Of a DNA stretch of 14,693 nucleotides, positions 1 through 6,310 are shown in pieces. Source of the DNA: Scatacola_A faecigallinarum. Lineage in GTDB: Bacteria > Pseudomonadota > Alphaproteobacteria > RF32 > CAG-239. The stretch spans positions 1 to 14,693 of the forward strand of contig DVOM01000034.1 of NCBI GenBank assembly GCA_018713605.1. The letters run 5' to 3'. How positions within the stretch are numbered: position 1 is the first letter of the stretch; each line of letters starts with the position of its first letter. A model generated the notes under the pieces. It saw nothing but the letters and a program-made list of their open reading frames with translations, was not told where the DNA came from and did not search any database. The translations under genes were made by a program, and so were the position numbers.

Positions 1-50
1 ATTCTGCTCCCATAATAGGTTTATAGCAATTAAACTTATTAAAATTATAG

Positions 51-294
51 CCGCAGTAAGAGGCGGTTATCGAAGGGCTAGAGATAGTCCGGCGAATTGA
101 CGTTCGCTCAAGGCACAAAGCAGGGTTTGGATATAACTCTGAAACTTAATTGTGGACTTTTTCCACAATTGGGACTATATCCCCGGTTATAAAAGCCTTT
201 TATGGCCGGGGAAGCCCGGGGCGACCCGGGGCCATTTCTTTGTGCATGGTTACGTCAACTTCTCCGGCCACCTTTTCCAAGGTGGTTTTTCTTT
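51..294 (+). ncRNA. Structured RNA of unknown class ending in a terminator (independent RNA or 5' leader)
   Basis: No plausible protein gene fills this stretch, but it is dense in self-complementary segments. Visible pairings are CCGC 51-54 with GCGG 63-66; GGGCTA 75-80 with TAGTCC 85-90, capped by the GNRA loop GAGA; GCGAA 92-96 with TTCGC 103-107; GCACAAAG 113-120 with CTTTGTGC 238-245, a long-range 8-bp helix; GGATATA 129-135 with TATATCC 176-182; AATTGTGGA 148-156 with TCCACAATT 162-170; and CCCGGG 215-220 with CCCGGG 225-230, capped by the GNRA loop GCGA. The loop TTGACG (97-102) is fully complementary to CGTCAA 253-258, which implies a pseudoknot. The segment ends in a U-rich terminator. 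The 5' end is a guess, based on AT-rich, -10-like sequence at 36-50 (for example TAAAAT). It does not match what I know of tmRNA, RNase P, SRP or 6S RNA. Because the HTH gene starts 35 nt downstream, a cis-acting leader is an equal alternative. Confidence 0.55.
268..294 (+). terminator. Rho-independent terminator or attenuator upstream of the HTH gene
   Basis: CCACCTT (268-274) pairs with AAGGTGG (279-285) around the loop TTCC, followed by TTTTTCTTT. The ribosome binding site of the next gene begins about 24 nt later. The hairpin therefore either ends an independent RNA or attenuates expression of the HTH gene. Confidence 0.8.
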
Positions 295-329
295 AGCTCC
301 CTTATATTACATTACGGAAAGGAGGGACT

Positions 330-596
330 ATGGAAAAAGAACTATCTCTCACCATCATCCACAATGACCAAGGCGAAGAAGGTTATCTGCTCACGCAAGA
401 CGACATGCGGCAGCTGCTTAAAGATTTCCGCCGGGAGGCGCAGCTGAGTTTCGAAGCTCTGGGCAAACTCTGCGATATCGACCCCGAAATTCTGCAGGAT
501 TATGAGGAAGGAATTTACAATTTGCGGCCGGAAGCCTACCGGCTGATTCTTCACGTTTACGGTTTGCTGTTTGACGATTTCAAAGTCAAAAACTGA
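330..596 (+). CDS. Small HTH (XRE-like) protein, putative DNA-binding regulator
   Basis: This 88-residue protein has no identified partner. Residues about 36-80 follow the lambda-repressor/XRE helix-turn-helix pattern: a helix with LSFEALGKLCDI, a turn, a second helix with PEILQDYEEG (the usual position of the recognition helix and its following Glu/Gly), then a hydrophobic helix ending in HVYGLLFDD. The first 30 residues (acidic, with a short beta-prone stretch LSLTII) are not part of a standard XRE domain. The start is fixed by a strong ribosome binding site, AAAGGAGGG, 4-5 nt upstream of ATG. It lies directly after the terminator of the structured RNA, and it converges on the ABC transporter gene with only 16 nt between the two stop codons. 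The regulatory role is inferred from the fold resemblance; the target is unknown. Confidence 0.75.
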   Translation: MEKELSLTIIHNDQGEEGYLLTQDDMRQLLKDFRREAQLSFEALGKLCDIDPEILQDYEEGIYNLRPEAYRLILHVYGLLFDDFKVKN

Positions 597-612
597 CTTA
601 CGCCCAAAGTCG

Positions 613-2373
613 TCAACGATTGCCGTTTTGCATCATGAAACCGTCAACCTGCATATTGTAAAGCTTGTAATACAGGCCTTTTTTGCGCAACAGGCTCAGA
701 TGGGTTCCCTGCTCGACAATGCGTCCTTTGTCAAAAACCAGAATCCGGTCCATCTCACGCAGGGTTGACAGACGATGGGCTATGGCGATGACGGTCTTGT
801 TTTTCATCAGCCGGACCAAAGATTTTTGAATATGCTTTTCGCTCTGACTGTCCAGCGCCGAGGTCGCCTCGTCAAAGACCAGTATCGGCGCGTTTTTCAA
901 AATGGCGCGGGCAATGGCAATCCGCTGGCGTTCGCCGCCGGAGAGCACGACTCCGCGGTCGCCGACTTTGGTCTGGTAACCGCCCGGAAAGGCGTGGATA
1001 AACTCGTCGGCGCCGGCCTGACGCGCCGCGCGGTAAACTTCCTCTTCCGTCGCATTGGTGCGGCCATAGCGGATATTGTCAAACAACGAGCGGTTAAACA
1101 GACAGACGTCCTGAGGAATCGCCGAAATCAGCCGATGCAGCGAATCCTGCCTGACGTCTCTGATATCCGTACCGTTGATTTTTATGCTGCCGGCAGTCGT
1201 ATCATAGTAACGGGCAATCAGTTTGATAAGAGTCGATTTGCCGCTGCCGGAATGCCCTACCAACCCGACCTTTTCGCCGGCTTTAATCGTCAGATTCAGA
1301 TTTTCGAAAAGATTTTCCCTGCCGGCGTAGGCAAAGGAAACGCCGGCAAATTCTATTTCAGCCTCGACCGCGCGGAGATCGGCGGCGTTGGAACGGTCCT
1401 TCAGCCCCGGTTCTACCGCCAGCGTGTCCAGCGCCGACTTGAGCTGGCCGTGAATACGCATGACATTGCTGTAAACCCAAGTCAGCTGAAAAACCATGCC
1501 GGCAATCATCGCAAACAGAGAATTGGCATAAATGAAGCCGGTCGTGTCGATTGCGCCACAGCGGAAAATCCATATTGAAAGAAACATGAAACCGAGCATA
1601 GACACAACCGCAAAAAGGTTCTGTGCCAGGTGAATCCAGGCTTTGGCCTTTTGCTCGACGTTTTCGGCCCGGCGCAGAATCCGCAGGTGTTTTATCAGGT
1701 TCAGCCGCTCAAAACGGAAATTGGCAAAGCTTTTAATTTCGCTGTAGTTGGCCAGACTGTCGACAATAACGCCGTTGGCCAGACTCTGCCGGCGGCTGGT
1801 TTCCCGTGAAAGTGCCGAACGCTTTTGGCCGAGTTTCCAGCTGACCAGAACAATCAGCGCCAGCCAAAGCATCATCGCCGCAAAAAACCAAATATTCATA
1901 AAGCTCAGAATACCGATGGCAATCAATACGTACATTACCATTGAAGTTGACATCATAAACTCGTTGAAACCATCCAACACACCGGTATTAAGCTGGGTAA
2001 CCTTATTGGAAATATTGCCGGACATTTCCTGTGTGAAATATGCTATGGAATGGCGGTTAACATAGTCAAAGCTGTCACGGATAACCAGCGTCCGCACCTG
2101 CGGCAGAATCCGTGCGGCGATAAACATGGTAACGTCAAAAAATATGACTTTTCCCAAACCCAGCACAAAAGCGGCAAGCGTAAAGCCGACGATTTTGTCC
2201 CAATAGCCCGGGGTTCCGACCTCGCCGGCAGCGGTGCTGTAAATCTTGGCCAAATACAGCGGATAGACCTGCCCGCACAGCTGGGAAAGAAAATTGAGCG
2301 CCAGTACGGAAACGACCAGCAGTTTGAAAATACGAATATAATGCCACAGATACCTGAAGGGTGTTTTTTCCAT
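613..2373 (-). CDS. ABC exporter half-transporter (fused membrane and ATPase domains)
   Basis: A 586-residue inner-membrane exporter subunit that would act as a dimer. The N-terminal 310 residues or so hold the hydrophobic segments expected of a six-helix type IV exporter membrane domain. The nucleotide-binding domain follows, with Walker A GHSGSGKST near residue 375, a Q-loop in AIPQDVCLF, the signature LSGGERQ near 476, Walker B ILVFDEATSALD near 497 and the switch histidine in IAHRLST. All catalytic positions look intact and the length is normal for the family. The best-known relatives are MsbA-like lipid flippases and multidrug exporters, but the sequence does not reveal the substrate. 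It is a single gene with no peptidase domain and no partner subunit nearby. A GGAAAAGG element lies 5' of the ATG. The gene diverges from the PTS operon, so the two share a short promoter region. Confidence 0.93.
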   Translation of the reverse strand: MEKTPFRYLWHYIRIFKLLVVSVLALNFLSQLCGQVYPLYLAKIYSTAAGEVGTPGYWDKIVGFTLAAFVLGLGKVIFFDVTMFIAARILPQVRTLVIRDSFDYVNRHSIAYFTQEMSGNISNKVTQLNTGVLDGFNEFMMSTSMVMYVLIAIGILSFMNIWFFAAMMLWLALIVLVSWKLGQKRSALSRETSRRQSLANGVIVDSLANYSEIKSFANFRFERLNLIKHLRILRRAENVEQKAKAWIHLAQNLFAVVSMLGFMFLSIWIFRCGAIDTTGFIYANSLFAMIAGMVFQLTWVYSNVMRIHGQLKSALDTLAVEPGLKDRSNAADLRAVEAEIEFAGVSFAYAGRENLFENLNLTIKAGEKVGLVGHSGSGKSTLIKLIARYYDTTAGSIKINGTDIRDVRQDSLHRLISAIPQDVCLFNRSLFDNIRYGRTNATEEEVYRAARQAGADEFIHAFPGGYQTKVGDRGVVLSGGERQRIAIARAILKNAPILVFDEATSALDSQSEKHIQKSLVRLMKNKTVIAIAHRLSTLREMDRILVFDKGRIVEQGTHLSLLRKKGLYYKLYNMQVDGFMMQNGNR

Positions 2374-2399
2374 TGCCGGCCTTTTCCATTAACTCAAAA

Positions 2400-2428
2400 T
2401 TGACACATTGCTGATATTGTAATAATAT
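2400..2428 (+). promoter_or_regulatory. Sigma70-type promoter of the EIIA-HPr-methyltransferase operon
   Basis: A perfect -35 box TTGACA (2400-2405), a 17-nt spacer and -10 TAATAT (2423-2428). Transcription should begin near 2435, which favours the ATG at 2470 over the in-frame GTG at 2443 as the start of the first gene. Confidence 0.8.
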
Positions 2429-2442
2429 GTTTTTTAGTTTGC

Positions 2443-2452
2443 GTGTTAACAC
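2443..2452. promoter_or_regulatory. Perfect 10-bp palindrome, possible operator
   Basis: GTGTTAACAC is perfectly self-complementary and lies about 8 bp downstream of the predicted transcription start, a position where a repressor could block the promoter. It is short and could occur by chance; no regulator is assigned. Confidence 0.3.
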
Positions 2453-2469
2453 ATATTACAGGAAAAACG

Positions 2470-2889
2470 ATGGAAACACAATATTACACCTTGATAGAAA
2501 AACAGGATTTCTTTGAAATTATCGAAAACAAGTTCGGCGAACTGGCTATTTTTATCGACGCCCGCGACGGCAGCCCGGTTAATCCGGTGTTGGAGTTCGA
2601 CGGCAAAAAAACCGCCCTGCTGAAAAGAGACGAGCGGCTGGCCGTGCGTCTGGACAACATCGACGAGGAAACCAAAGGCCCGCTGGCCGAAGCCGAATTT
2701 GTGCTGATTGTCGAACTCAACGGCAAAATGGTTGAGAGGACCTACGGCGTACCGGTTGAAAATGTTGAAGAAATCGAATTTAAGGGACGCCAGACCCGCG
2801 CCGACGAAATCGTCAAAGCCAAGAGCAAAGAAGACGTCATGAAAAGTTTCGGCGCTATCCGCAGCTGGAGTTGTGGTGGCAGACAATGA
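2470..2889 (+). CDS. Uncharacterised 139-aa protein, first gene of the PTS operon
   Basis: I do not recognise this protein. It is soluble, acidic and rich in predicted beta strand in its middle part, with no signal peptide or membrane segment. It ends in a serine/cysteine/glycine tail (SWSCGGRQ). In alphaproteobacteria the position before EIIA-Man is often taken by a short HPr kinase, HprK. This protein lacks the P-loop GxxGxGKS of HprK and cannot be called that. The ATG at 2470 is chosen because AGGAAAA lies 5 nt upstream and the promoter places the transcription start near 2435; a GTG at 2443 would leave almost no leader. Its TGA overlaps the ATG of the EIIA gene (ATGA), which indicates translational coupling and suggests a function tied to the phosphotransfer proteins. 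Confidence 0.75.
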   Translation: METQYYTLIEKQDFFEIIENKFGELAIFIDARDGSPVNPVLEFDGKKTALLKRDERLAVRLDNIDEETKGPLAEAEFVLIVELNGKMVERTYGVPVENVEEIEFKGRQTRADEIVKAKSKEDVMKSFGAIRSWSCGGRQ

Positions 2890-3284
2890 TAGGATTAGTT
2901 CTGGTTACACACGGCAATCTGGCCAAAGAGTTTATCTCCGCCATGCAGCATGTGGTCGGCAGACAGGAGCAGGTTGAAGCCGTCTGCATCGGCCCGGAAG
3001 ACGACATGGAAATGCGCCGCGCCGAAATTCTGAAAAAAGTCGGAGAAGTCGACAAAGGTCACGGCGCCATCGTGCTGACCGACATGTTCGGCGGCACCCC
3101 GTCCAACCTGGCCATTTCAATCATGGACCGCGCAAAAGTGGAAATCATCGCCGGCATTAACCTGCCGATGCTGATAAAACTGGCCTCGCTGCGCAAAGAC
3201 AAATCGCTGAAAGAAACCGTCGAAGGCGCGCAGGAAGCCGGCAAAAAATATATCAATATCGCCTCGCAACTTTTGGGAATGTAA
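2886..3284 (+). CDS. PTS EIIA component of the mannose family (soluble, regulatory type)
   Basis: A 132-residue cytoplasmic EIIA-Man domain. In this family the conserved histidine of the VTHG motif, here His9, accepts phosphate from HPr. The second landmark, LTDMFGGTPSN, is also present. The protein is EIIA alone, without the EIIB domain fused in E. coli ManX, and no EIIC/EIID membrane genes are nearby. That pattern is typical of alphaproteobacterial regulatory PTS systems, in which EIIA phosphorylation signals metabolic state rather than driving sugar uptake. The ATG at 2886 overlaps the preceding stop; an upstream TTG at 2871 would only add a short unrelated extension (MWWQT) and is rejected. 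HPr follows after 1 nt, so the two are certainly co-transcribed. Confidence 0.92.
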   Translation: MIGLVLVTHGNLAKEFISAMQHVVGRQEQVEAVCIGPEDDMEMRRAEILKKVGEVDKGHGAIVLTDMFGGTPSNLAISIMDRAKVEIIAGINLPMLIKLASLRKDKSLKETVEGAQEAGKKYINIASQLLGM

Positions 3285-3285
3285 A

Positions 3286-3564
3286 ATGACTGACAAGACT
3301 GTTTCCGCTGTTTTGGAAATCAAAAACAAAAAAGGCCTGCATGCCAGAGCCGCCGCCGCTTTCGTCAAGGCCATCGAAGATCTGGACGCCGAGGTAACCG
3401 TCGAGCGAATCGGCCAGAAAGTCAACGGCTGTTCAATTATGGGACTGATGATGCTGGCCGCAGCCAAAGGCACAACGATTTCGGTAACCTGTGCCGGCAA
3501 TCAGGCCAAGGAAGCCCTTGACGCTCTGACCCTGCTGATTGACAGCAAGTTCGGCGAAGAATAA
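3286..3564 (+). CDS. ptsH: Phosphocarrier protein HPr
   Basis: A 92-residue HPr. The active-site motif GLHARAAAAF places the phosphorylatable histidine at residue 19; it would take phosphate from enzyme I and pass it to EIIA. The second regulatory region, NGCSIMGLMMLAA, keeps a serine at position 50, equivalent to the Ser46 modified by HPr kinase, so kinase control is possible. Neither enzyme I nor HPr kinase is encoded in the window. The gene starts 1 nt after the EIIA stop and is followed 11 nt later by the methyltransferase, placing a DNA-modifying enzyme in the same transcription unit. Length and motifs are standard for the family. Confidence 0.95.
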   Translation: MTDKTVSAVLEIKNKKGLHARAAAAFVKAIEDLDAEVTVERIGQKVNGCSIMGLMMLAAAKGTTISVTCAGNQAKEALDALTLLIDSKFGEE

Positions 3565-3575
3565 GTTCGCAAAAC

Positions 3576-4499
3576 ATGAAGAAGAAAGCGCCCCGCAACA
3601 AAACTATCAGCCTGACCGGAAAAGAAACCGCCGCCTATGCGGCGAGAACCGTGCGACTGACCAAGACGGCGGCGCTTTCCGAGGTTTTGGACAAGACCAT
3701 TTGTCAGGACGCGCTCAAGGCGCTTGATTTGCTTCCCGATGCCTGTGCCGACCTGCTGATTGCCGACCCGCCGTACAACCTTACCAAAATTTTCGGCAAA
3801 AGCACTTTTAAGGAAATGGATTTTGACGCTTACAAGCTTTGGCTGGACAAATGGCTGGCCAAAACGGTGCGGCTGCTGAAAGACGACGCTTCAGTCTATA
3901 TCTGCGCAGACTGGAAAACGTCTATTGCCATTCCCGAAATTGCCGGTAAATACTTTATTCTGCAAAACCGGATTTCGTGGGAGCGCGAAAAGGGCCGCGG
4001 CGCATTGAACAACTGGAAAAACTGTCTGGAAGACATCTGGTTCTTTACCAAAAGCCGCAATTACAAATTCAATCTGGACGCAGTTAAGGTTCAGCGTCCG
4101 GTAATCGCACCTTACCGCGACGAAGCAGGCCGCCCCAAGGACTGGGTAGACGACGGCAAAGGCCGCTACCGACTGACCGCGCCGTCAAACGTCTGGACCG
4201 ACATTTCCATCCCGTTCTGGTCAATGCCTGAAAATACGCCGCATCCGACTCAAAAACCGGAAAAACTGATTGCCAAACTCATTTTGGCGTCCAGCAATGC
4301 CGGCGACGTCGTTCTCGACCCGTTTCTCGGTTCGGGAACAACTTCCGTTACGGCCAAGAAACTCGGGCGGCACTACATCGGCATCGAACGCGAAAGAGAA
4401 TATGCCGCCATTGCCGAAAAACGGCTGGAAGACGCCAATGCAAACCATAGCATTCAGGGCTTTGAAAACGGCGTCTTCAAAGCGAGAAATTTTGCCTGA
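3576..4499 (+). CDS. Beta-class DNA methyltransferase (probably N6-adenine), solitary
   Basis: A 307-residue amino-methyltransferase of DNA. The catalytic motif DPPY is at residues 64-67 and the AdoMet-binding motif DPFLGSGTT at 248-256. This order, with the target-recognition region between the two, defines the beta class that contains CcrM, RsrI and MboII methylases. HPTQKPEKLI precedes the AdoMet motif as usual. The recognition region includes NRISWEREKGRGALNNWKN, a pattern I associate with MboII/RsrI-like enzymes rather than CcrM. The protein is shorter than CcrM and lacks its C-terminal extension. No restriction endonuclease gene is adjacent, so it looks like an orphan methylase, with a possible role in gene regulation or host protection. 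The recognition sequence cannot be read from the protein. No clear Shine-Dalgarno precedes the ATG, which may rely on coupling to ptsH. Confidence 0.9.
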   Translation: MKKKAPRNKTISLTGKETAAYAARTVRLTKTAALSEVLDKTICQDALKALDLLPDACADLLIADPPYNLTKIFGKSTFKEMDFDAYKLWLDKWLAKTVRLLKDDASVYICADWKTSIAIPEIAGKYFILQNRISWEREKGRGALNNWKNCLEDIWFFTKSRNYKFNLDAVKVQRPVIAPYRDEAGRPKDWVDDGKGRYRLTAPSNVWTDISIPFWSMPENTPHPTQKPEKLIAKLILASSNAGDVVLDPFLGSGTTSVTAKKLGRHYIGIEREREYAAIAEKRLEDANANHSIQGFENGVFKARNFA

Positions 4500-4540
4500 A
4501 AACCTCCTTATAACTAAATATCTGTAAGCTATAGCCTTGT

Positions 4541-4566
4541 TTCCGGAAGTTTCGGAATTATTTTCT
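4541..4566 (+). terminator. Weak hairpin followed by T-rich tract, possible end of the PTS/methylase operon
   Basis: TTCCG (4541-4545) can pair with CGGAA (4553-4557), followed by TTATTTTCT. The stem is only 5 bp, so this is a tentative call. The 4500-4618 gap has no other convincing hairpin. Confidence 0.3.
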
Positions 4567-4618
4567 ATCATGTCGTTACGTTGACAGTTTAAAATAATTT
4601 TTAACAAGGAGTAAGATT

Positions 4619-4753
4619 ATGAAAAACGAGAAAAGTTCAATGAAATCTGCCAGTGCCGAAAGTTCAAAATCTTCTAAATCCGCCAGCTCTTCAGGTTCCA
4701 GCTCGGGTTCGAAAAAATCCAGCAGCGACAGACGCTGCGGCTGCGGCGAATAA
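4619..4753 (+). CDS. 44-aa serine-rich small protein with C-terminal CGCGE
   Basis: A short gene below usual length cut-offs. It is supported by AAGGAG at 4606-4611 with 7-nt spacing to ATG and by a terminator directly after the stop. The product has 19 serines in 44 residues, interspersed with lysines, then a basic RR pair and the ending CGCGE with two cysteines spaced CxC. There is no signal peptide or hydrophobic stretch, so it should be cytoplasmic and disordered. I know of no family to assign it to. Options include a metal-binding or phosphorylated small protein, a nucleic-acid-binding tail-like peptide or a modified-peptide precursor; no maturation enzyme is next to it. A TTGACA occurs at 4581-4586, but no -10 box stands at proper distance, so the promoter is undefined. 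Confidence 0.65.
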   Translation: MKNEKSSMKSASAESSKSSKSASSSGSSSGSKKSSSDRRCGCGE

Positions 4754-4767
4754 GCCTATCCGATAAA

Positions 4768-4808
4768 CTCCGCCTCCGCTTCGGGTTTTAAACCGGGCGG
4801 AGGTTTTT
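4768..4808 (+). terminator. Rho-independent terminator after the serine-rich small gene
   Basis: CTCCGCC (4768-4774) can pair with GGCGGAG (4796-4802), or CCTCCGC (4773-4779) with GCGGAGG (4797-4803), followed by TTTTT. The hairpin lies 15-20 nt after the TAA of the small gene and just before the lolA promoter. Confidence 0.75.
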
Positions 4809-4810
4809 CG

Positions 4811-4839
4811 TTGTCAAATGACAATCCTGCGATTATATT
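4811..4839 (+). promoter_or_regulatory. Promoter of lolA-xth with an operator-like inverted repeat over the -35 box
   Basis: -35 TTGTCA (4811-4816), 17-nt spacer, -10 TATATT (4834-4839), with start expected near 4846. The -35 box is one arm of the perfect inverted repeat TTGTCA-AA-TGACAA (4811-4824), the classic placement for a repressor site. The promoter position argues against the GTG at 4847 as the start of lolA. Confidence 0.7.
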
Positions 4840-4873
4840 GTGAAAAGTGAAAAAATTTTACGGGATTTCGAGA

Positions 4874-5494
4874 ATGAAAAAATTTGCAGCTGCTTTCTTC
4901 GGACTGGCTTTGTTTTGCTCAGGCAACGCCGCGGCACAGACCGCCGACGACATCAAAAAGATTGAGAATTATCTGAACGGAATTAAAACCATGGAAGCGC
5001 GCTTTGTGCAAACGGCCAGCAACGGCAATACCGCAGAAGGAAAATTCTATATCGAAAAACCCAACAAAATCCGTATGACCTATGATGCGCCCACTTCGGT
5101 ACTGATTGTCGGCGACGGCAATTTCATCGTCTACAACGACACCGAACTTGACCAGGTTACGCATATAGACTATGACGACATTCCGGCCAGCCTGATTTTG
5201 GCAAACGACATCAAAATTGACGGCAAAAAGGTTAAAATTACCGACTTTTACAAAGACGCGGGCATTACCACGGTTACCCTCGACTACAGGGAAAAAGGCG
5301 ACATCGGGCCGATTACGCTGACTTTCGGCAACGACCCCTTTGAGCTGAAGCAATGGAAAATCGTCGACCCGCAAAGCGTAGAAGTCACGGTTTCGCTGTA
5401 TGACGCCGCCCGCGACCTGCCGCTGGACGAAAACCTGTTTAAATTCAAAAAAGGCGGTTCTTCGCCGTTGAACTACAAAGGCAGAAAAAAATAA
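4874..5494 (+). CDS. lolA: Outer-membrane lipoprotein carrier protein LolA
   Basis: In its family LolA accepts lipoproteins released by the inner-membrane LolCDE complex and ferries them across the periplasm to the outer membrane. From the ATG at 4874 the product has 206 residues and begins with a clear signal peptide: MKKF, a hydrophobic core AAAFFGLALF, and a likely cut after NAAA before QTADD. The mature part has the LolA pattern: MEARFVQTASNG, the GKFYIEKPNKIRMTYDAP segment, VGDGNFIVYND, and a C-terminal LYDAARDLPLDENLFKF region. An upstream in-frame GTG at 4847 is rejected because it coincides with the predicted transcription start and would spoil the signal peptide. xth begins at the very next base after the stop, an arrangement common in alphaproteobacteria, where ftsK often lies upstream; here ftsK is absent. 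Confidence 0.92.
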   Translation: MKKFAAAFFGLALFCSGNAAAQTADDIKKIENYLNGIKTMEARFVQTASNGNTAEGKFYIEKPNKIRMTYDAPTSVLIVGDGNFIVYNDTELDQVTHIDYDDIPASLILANDIKIDGKKVKITDFYKDAGITTVTLDYREKGDIGPITLTFGNDPFELKQWKIVDPQSVEVTVSLYDAARDLPLDENLFKFKKGGSSPLNYKGRKK

Positions 5495-6307
5495 ATGGAC
5501 GGGACGACTTTTAAACTGGCGACATGGAATGTCAACTCCATTCGAATCCGCATGGAGCTTCTGAAAAAATTTACGGCACAGGAAAATCCGGACGTTGTCT
5601 GCATTCAGGAAGTCAAGGCCAAGGAAGAAGACTTTCCGTTTGAAGACGTGCGGGCACTCGGTTATCCGCATATTGCGCTGTACGGCATGGCCGGCTACAA
5701 CGGCGTGTGCATTCTTTCCAAAACGCCGCTGAAAGACGTCGAACAGAAAAACTGGGTCGGCAAAACCGATGCCCGGCATATTTGCGCCAGAGTTTTCGAC
5801 GATATTGAAATCAACAATATCTATATTCCGGCCGGCGGCGATATTCCCGACCCGATAGCCAACCTTTCCTTTGCCCATAAGCTGACGTTTATGGACGACG
5901 TGGCGGAATGGTGGGAACAGCATCAGAAGACGTATGCCGGCAGGAAAATGATTGTCTGCGGCGATTTCAACGTCGCGCCGCTGGAAAACGACGTTTGGAA
6001 TCACAGACAAATGCTGAAAATCGTTTCACATACGCCGGTAGAAATCGAAAGGCTGACAAGGTTGAAAAATTCGCTGAACTTCGTCGATGTACTGCGCAAA
6101 TTTCATCCGGAACCGGAAAAAGCTTATTCCTGGTGGAGCTACCGCAATCCGAACTGGCAGACTAACAACAAAGGCCGCCGCCTGGATCACATCTGGACGA
6201 CACCGAATCTGGAAGACCGGCTGGTTGCGGTTAAAATACTCAAGGAAGCGCGCAATTGGGAACGTCCCTCCGACCATGTGCCGGTCATTGCGGAAATCAA
6301 ACGCTGA
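5495..6307 (+). CDS. xth: Exodeoxyribonuclease III / AP endonuclease
   Basis: A 270-residue Mg-dependent nuclease of the exonuclease III/APE1 family, acting in base-excision repair by cutting 5' of abasic sites and removing 3' blocking groups. Family residues are in place: WNVNSIR with Asn12, IQE with Glu39, the YIPAGG segment, GDFNVAP with Asp157 and Asn159, LDHIW with Asp231 and His232, and the terminal SDHVPV with the Asp260-His261 catalytic pair. Length matches E. coli XthA. The ATG abuts the lolA stop codon, so translation is probably coupled and the gene uses the lolA promoter. The gene converges on the response-regulator gene with only 3 nt between stop codons, and no terminator hairpin is evident there. 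Confidence 0.95.
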   Translation: MDGTTFKLATWNVNSIRIRMELLKKFTAQENPDVVCIQEVKAKEEDFPFEDVRALGYPHIALYGMAGYNGVCILSKTPLKDVEQKNWVGKTDARHICARVFDDIEINNIYIPAGGDIPDPIANLSFAHKLTFMDDVAEWWEQHQKTYAGRKMIVCGDFNVAPLENDVWNHRQMLKIVSHTPVEIERLTRLKNSLNFVDVLRKFHPEPEKAYSWWSYRNPNWQTNNKGRRLDHIWTTPNLEDRLVAVKILKEARNWERPSDHVPVIAEIKR

Positions 6308-6310
6308 CGG

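Noticed and set aside
51..294. Identification of the left-end RNA as tmRNA, RNase P RNA, SRP RNA or 6S RNA
   Set aside because: There is no tag-peptide frame, no T-arm or CCA end, no GAGGAAAGTCC/ACAGAA core and no SRP Alu/S-domain signature. A 6S-like long closing stem was not found either.
775..1578. A 267-codon plus-strand frame inside the ABC transporter gene
   Set aside because: It is the complement of the ATPase domain, whose motifs are complete on the minus strand.
2443..2469. GTG start extending the 139-aa protein by nine residues
   Set aside because: The promoter predicts a transcript start near 2435, leaving no ribosome binding site, while ATG 2470 has AGGAAAA at good distance.
2470..2889. 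The 139-aa protein as a short HPr kinase (HprK)
   Set aside because: Position in the operon would fit, but the GxxGxGKS P-loop and the HPr-kinase signature are absent.
3576..4499. The methyltransferase as CcrM
   Set aside because: It is shorter, lacks the C-terminal extension of CcrM, and its target-recognition region has a different pattern.
4581..4600. TTGACA at 4581 as the -35 box of the serine-rich small gene
   Set aside because: The sequence 16-19 nt downstream overlaps the ribosome binding site and shows no -10-like hexamer.
4847..4873. GTG start extending LolA by nine residues
   Set aside because: It coincides with the predicted transcription start and puts charged residues ahead of a signal peptide that begins properly at ATG 4874.
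4919..6010. A 363-codon open frame on the minus strand opposite lolA and xth
   Set aside because: It spans two well-recognised genes on the other strand, has no family resemblance, and lacks a sensible ribosome binding site.
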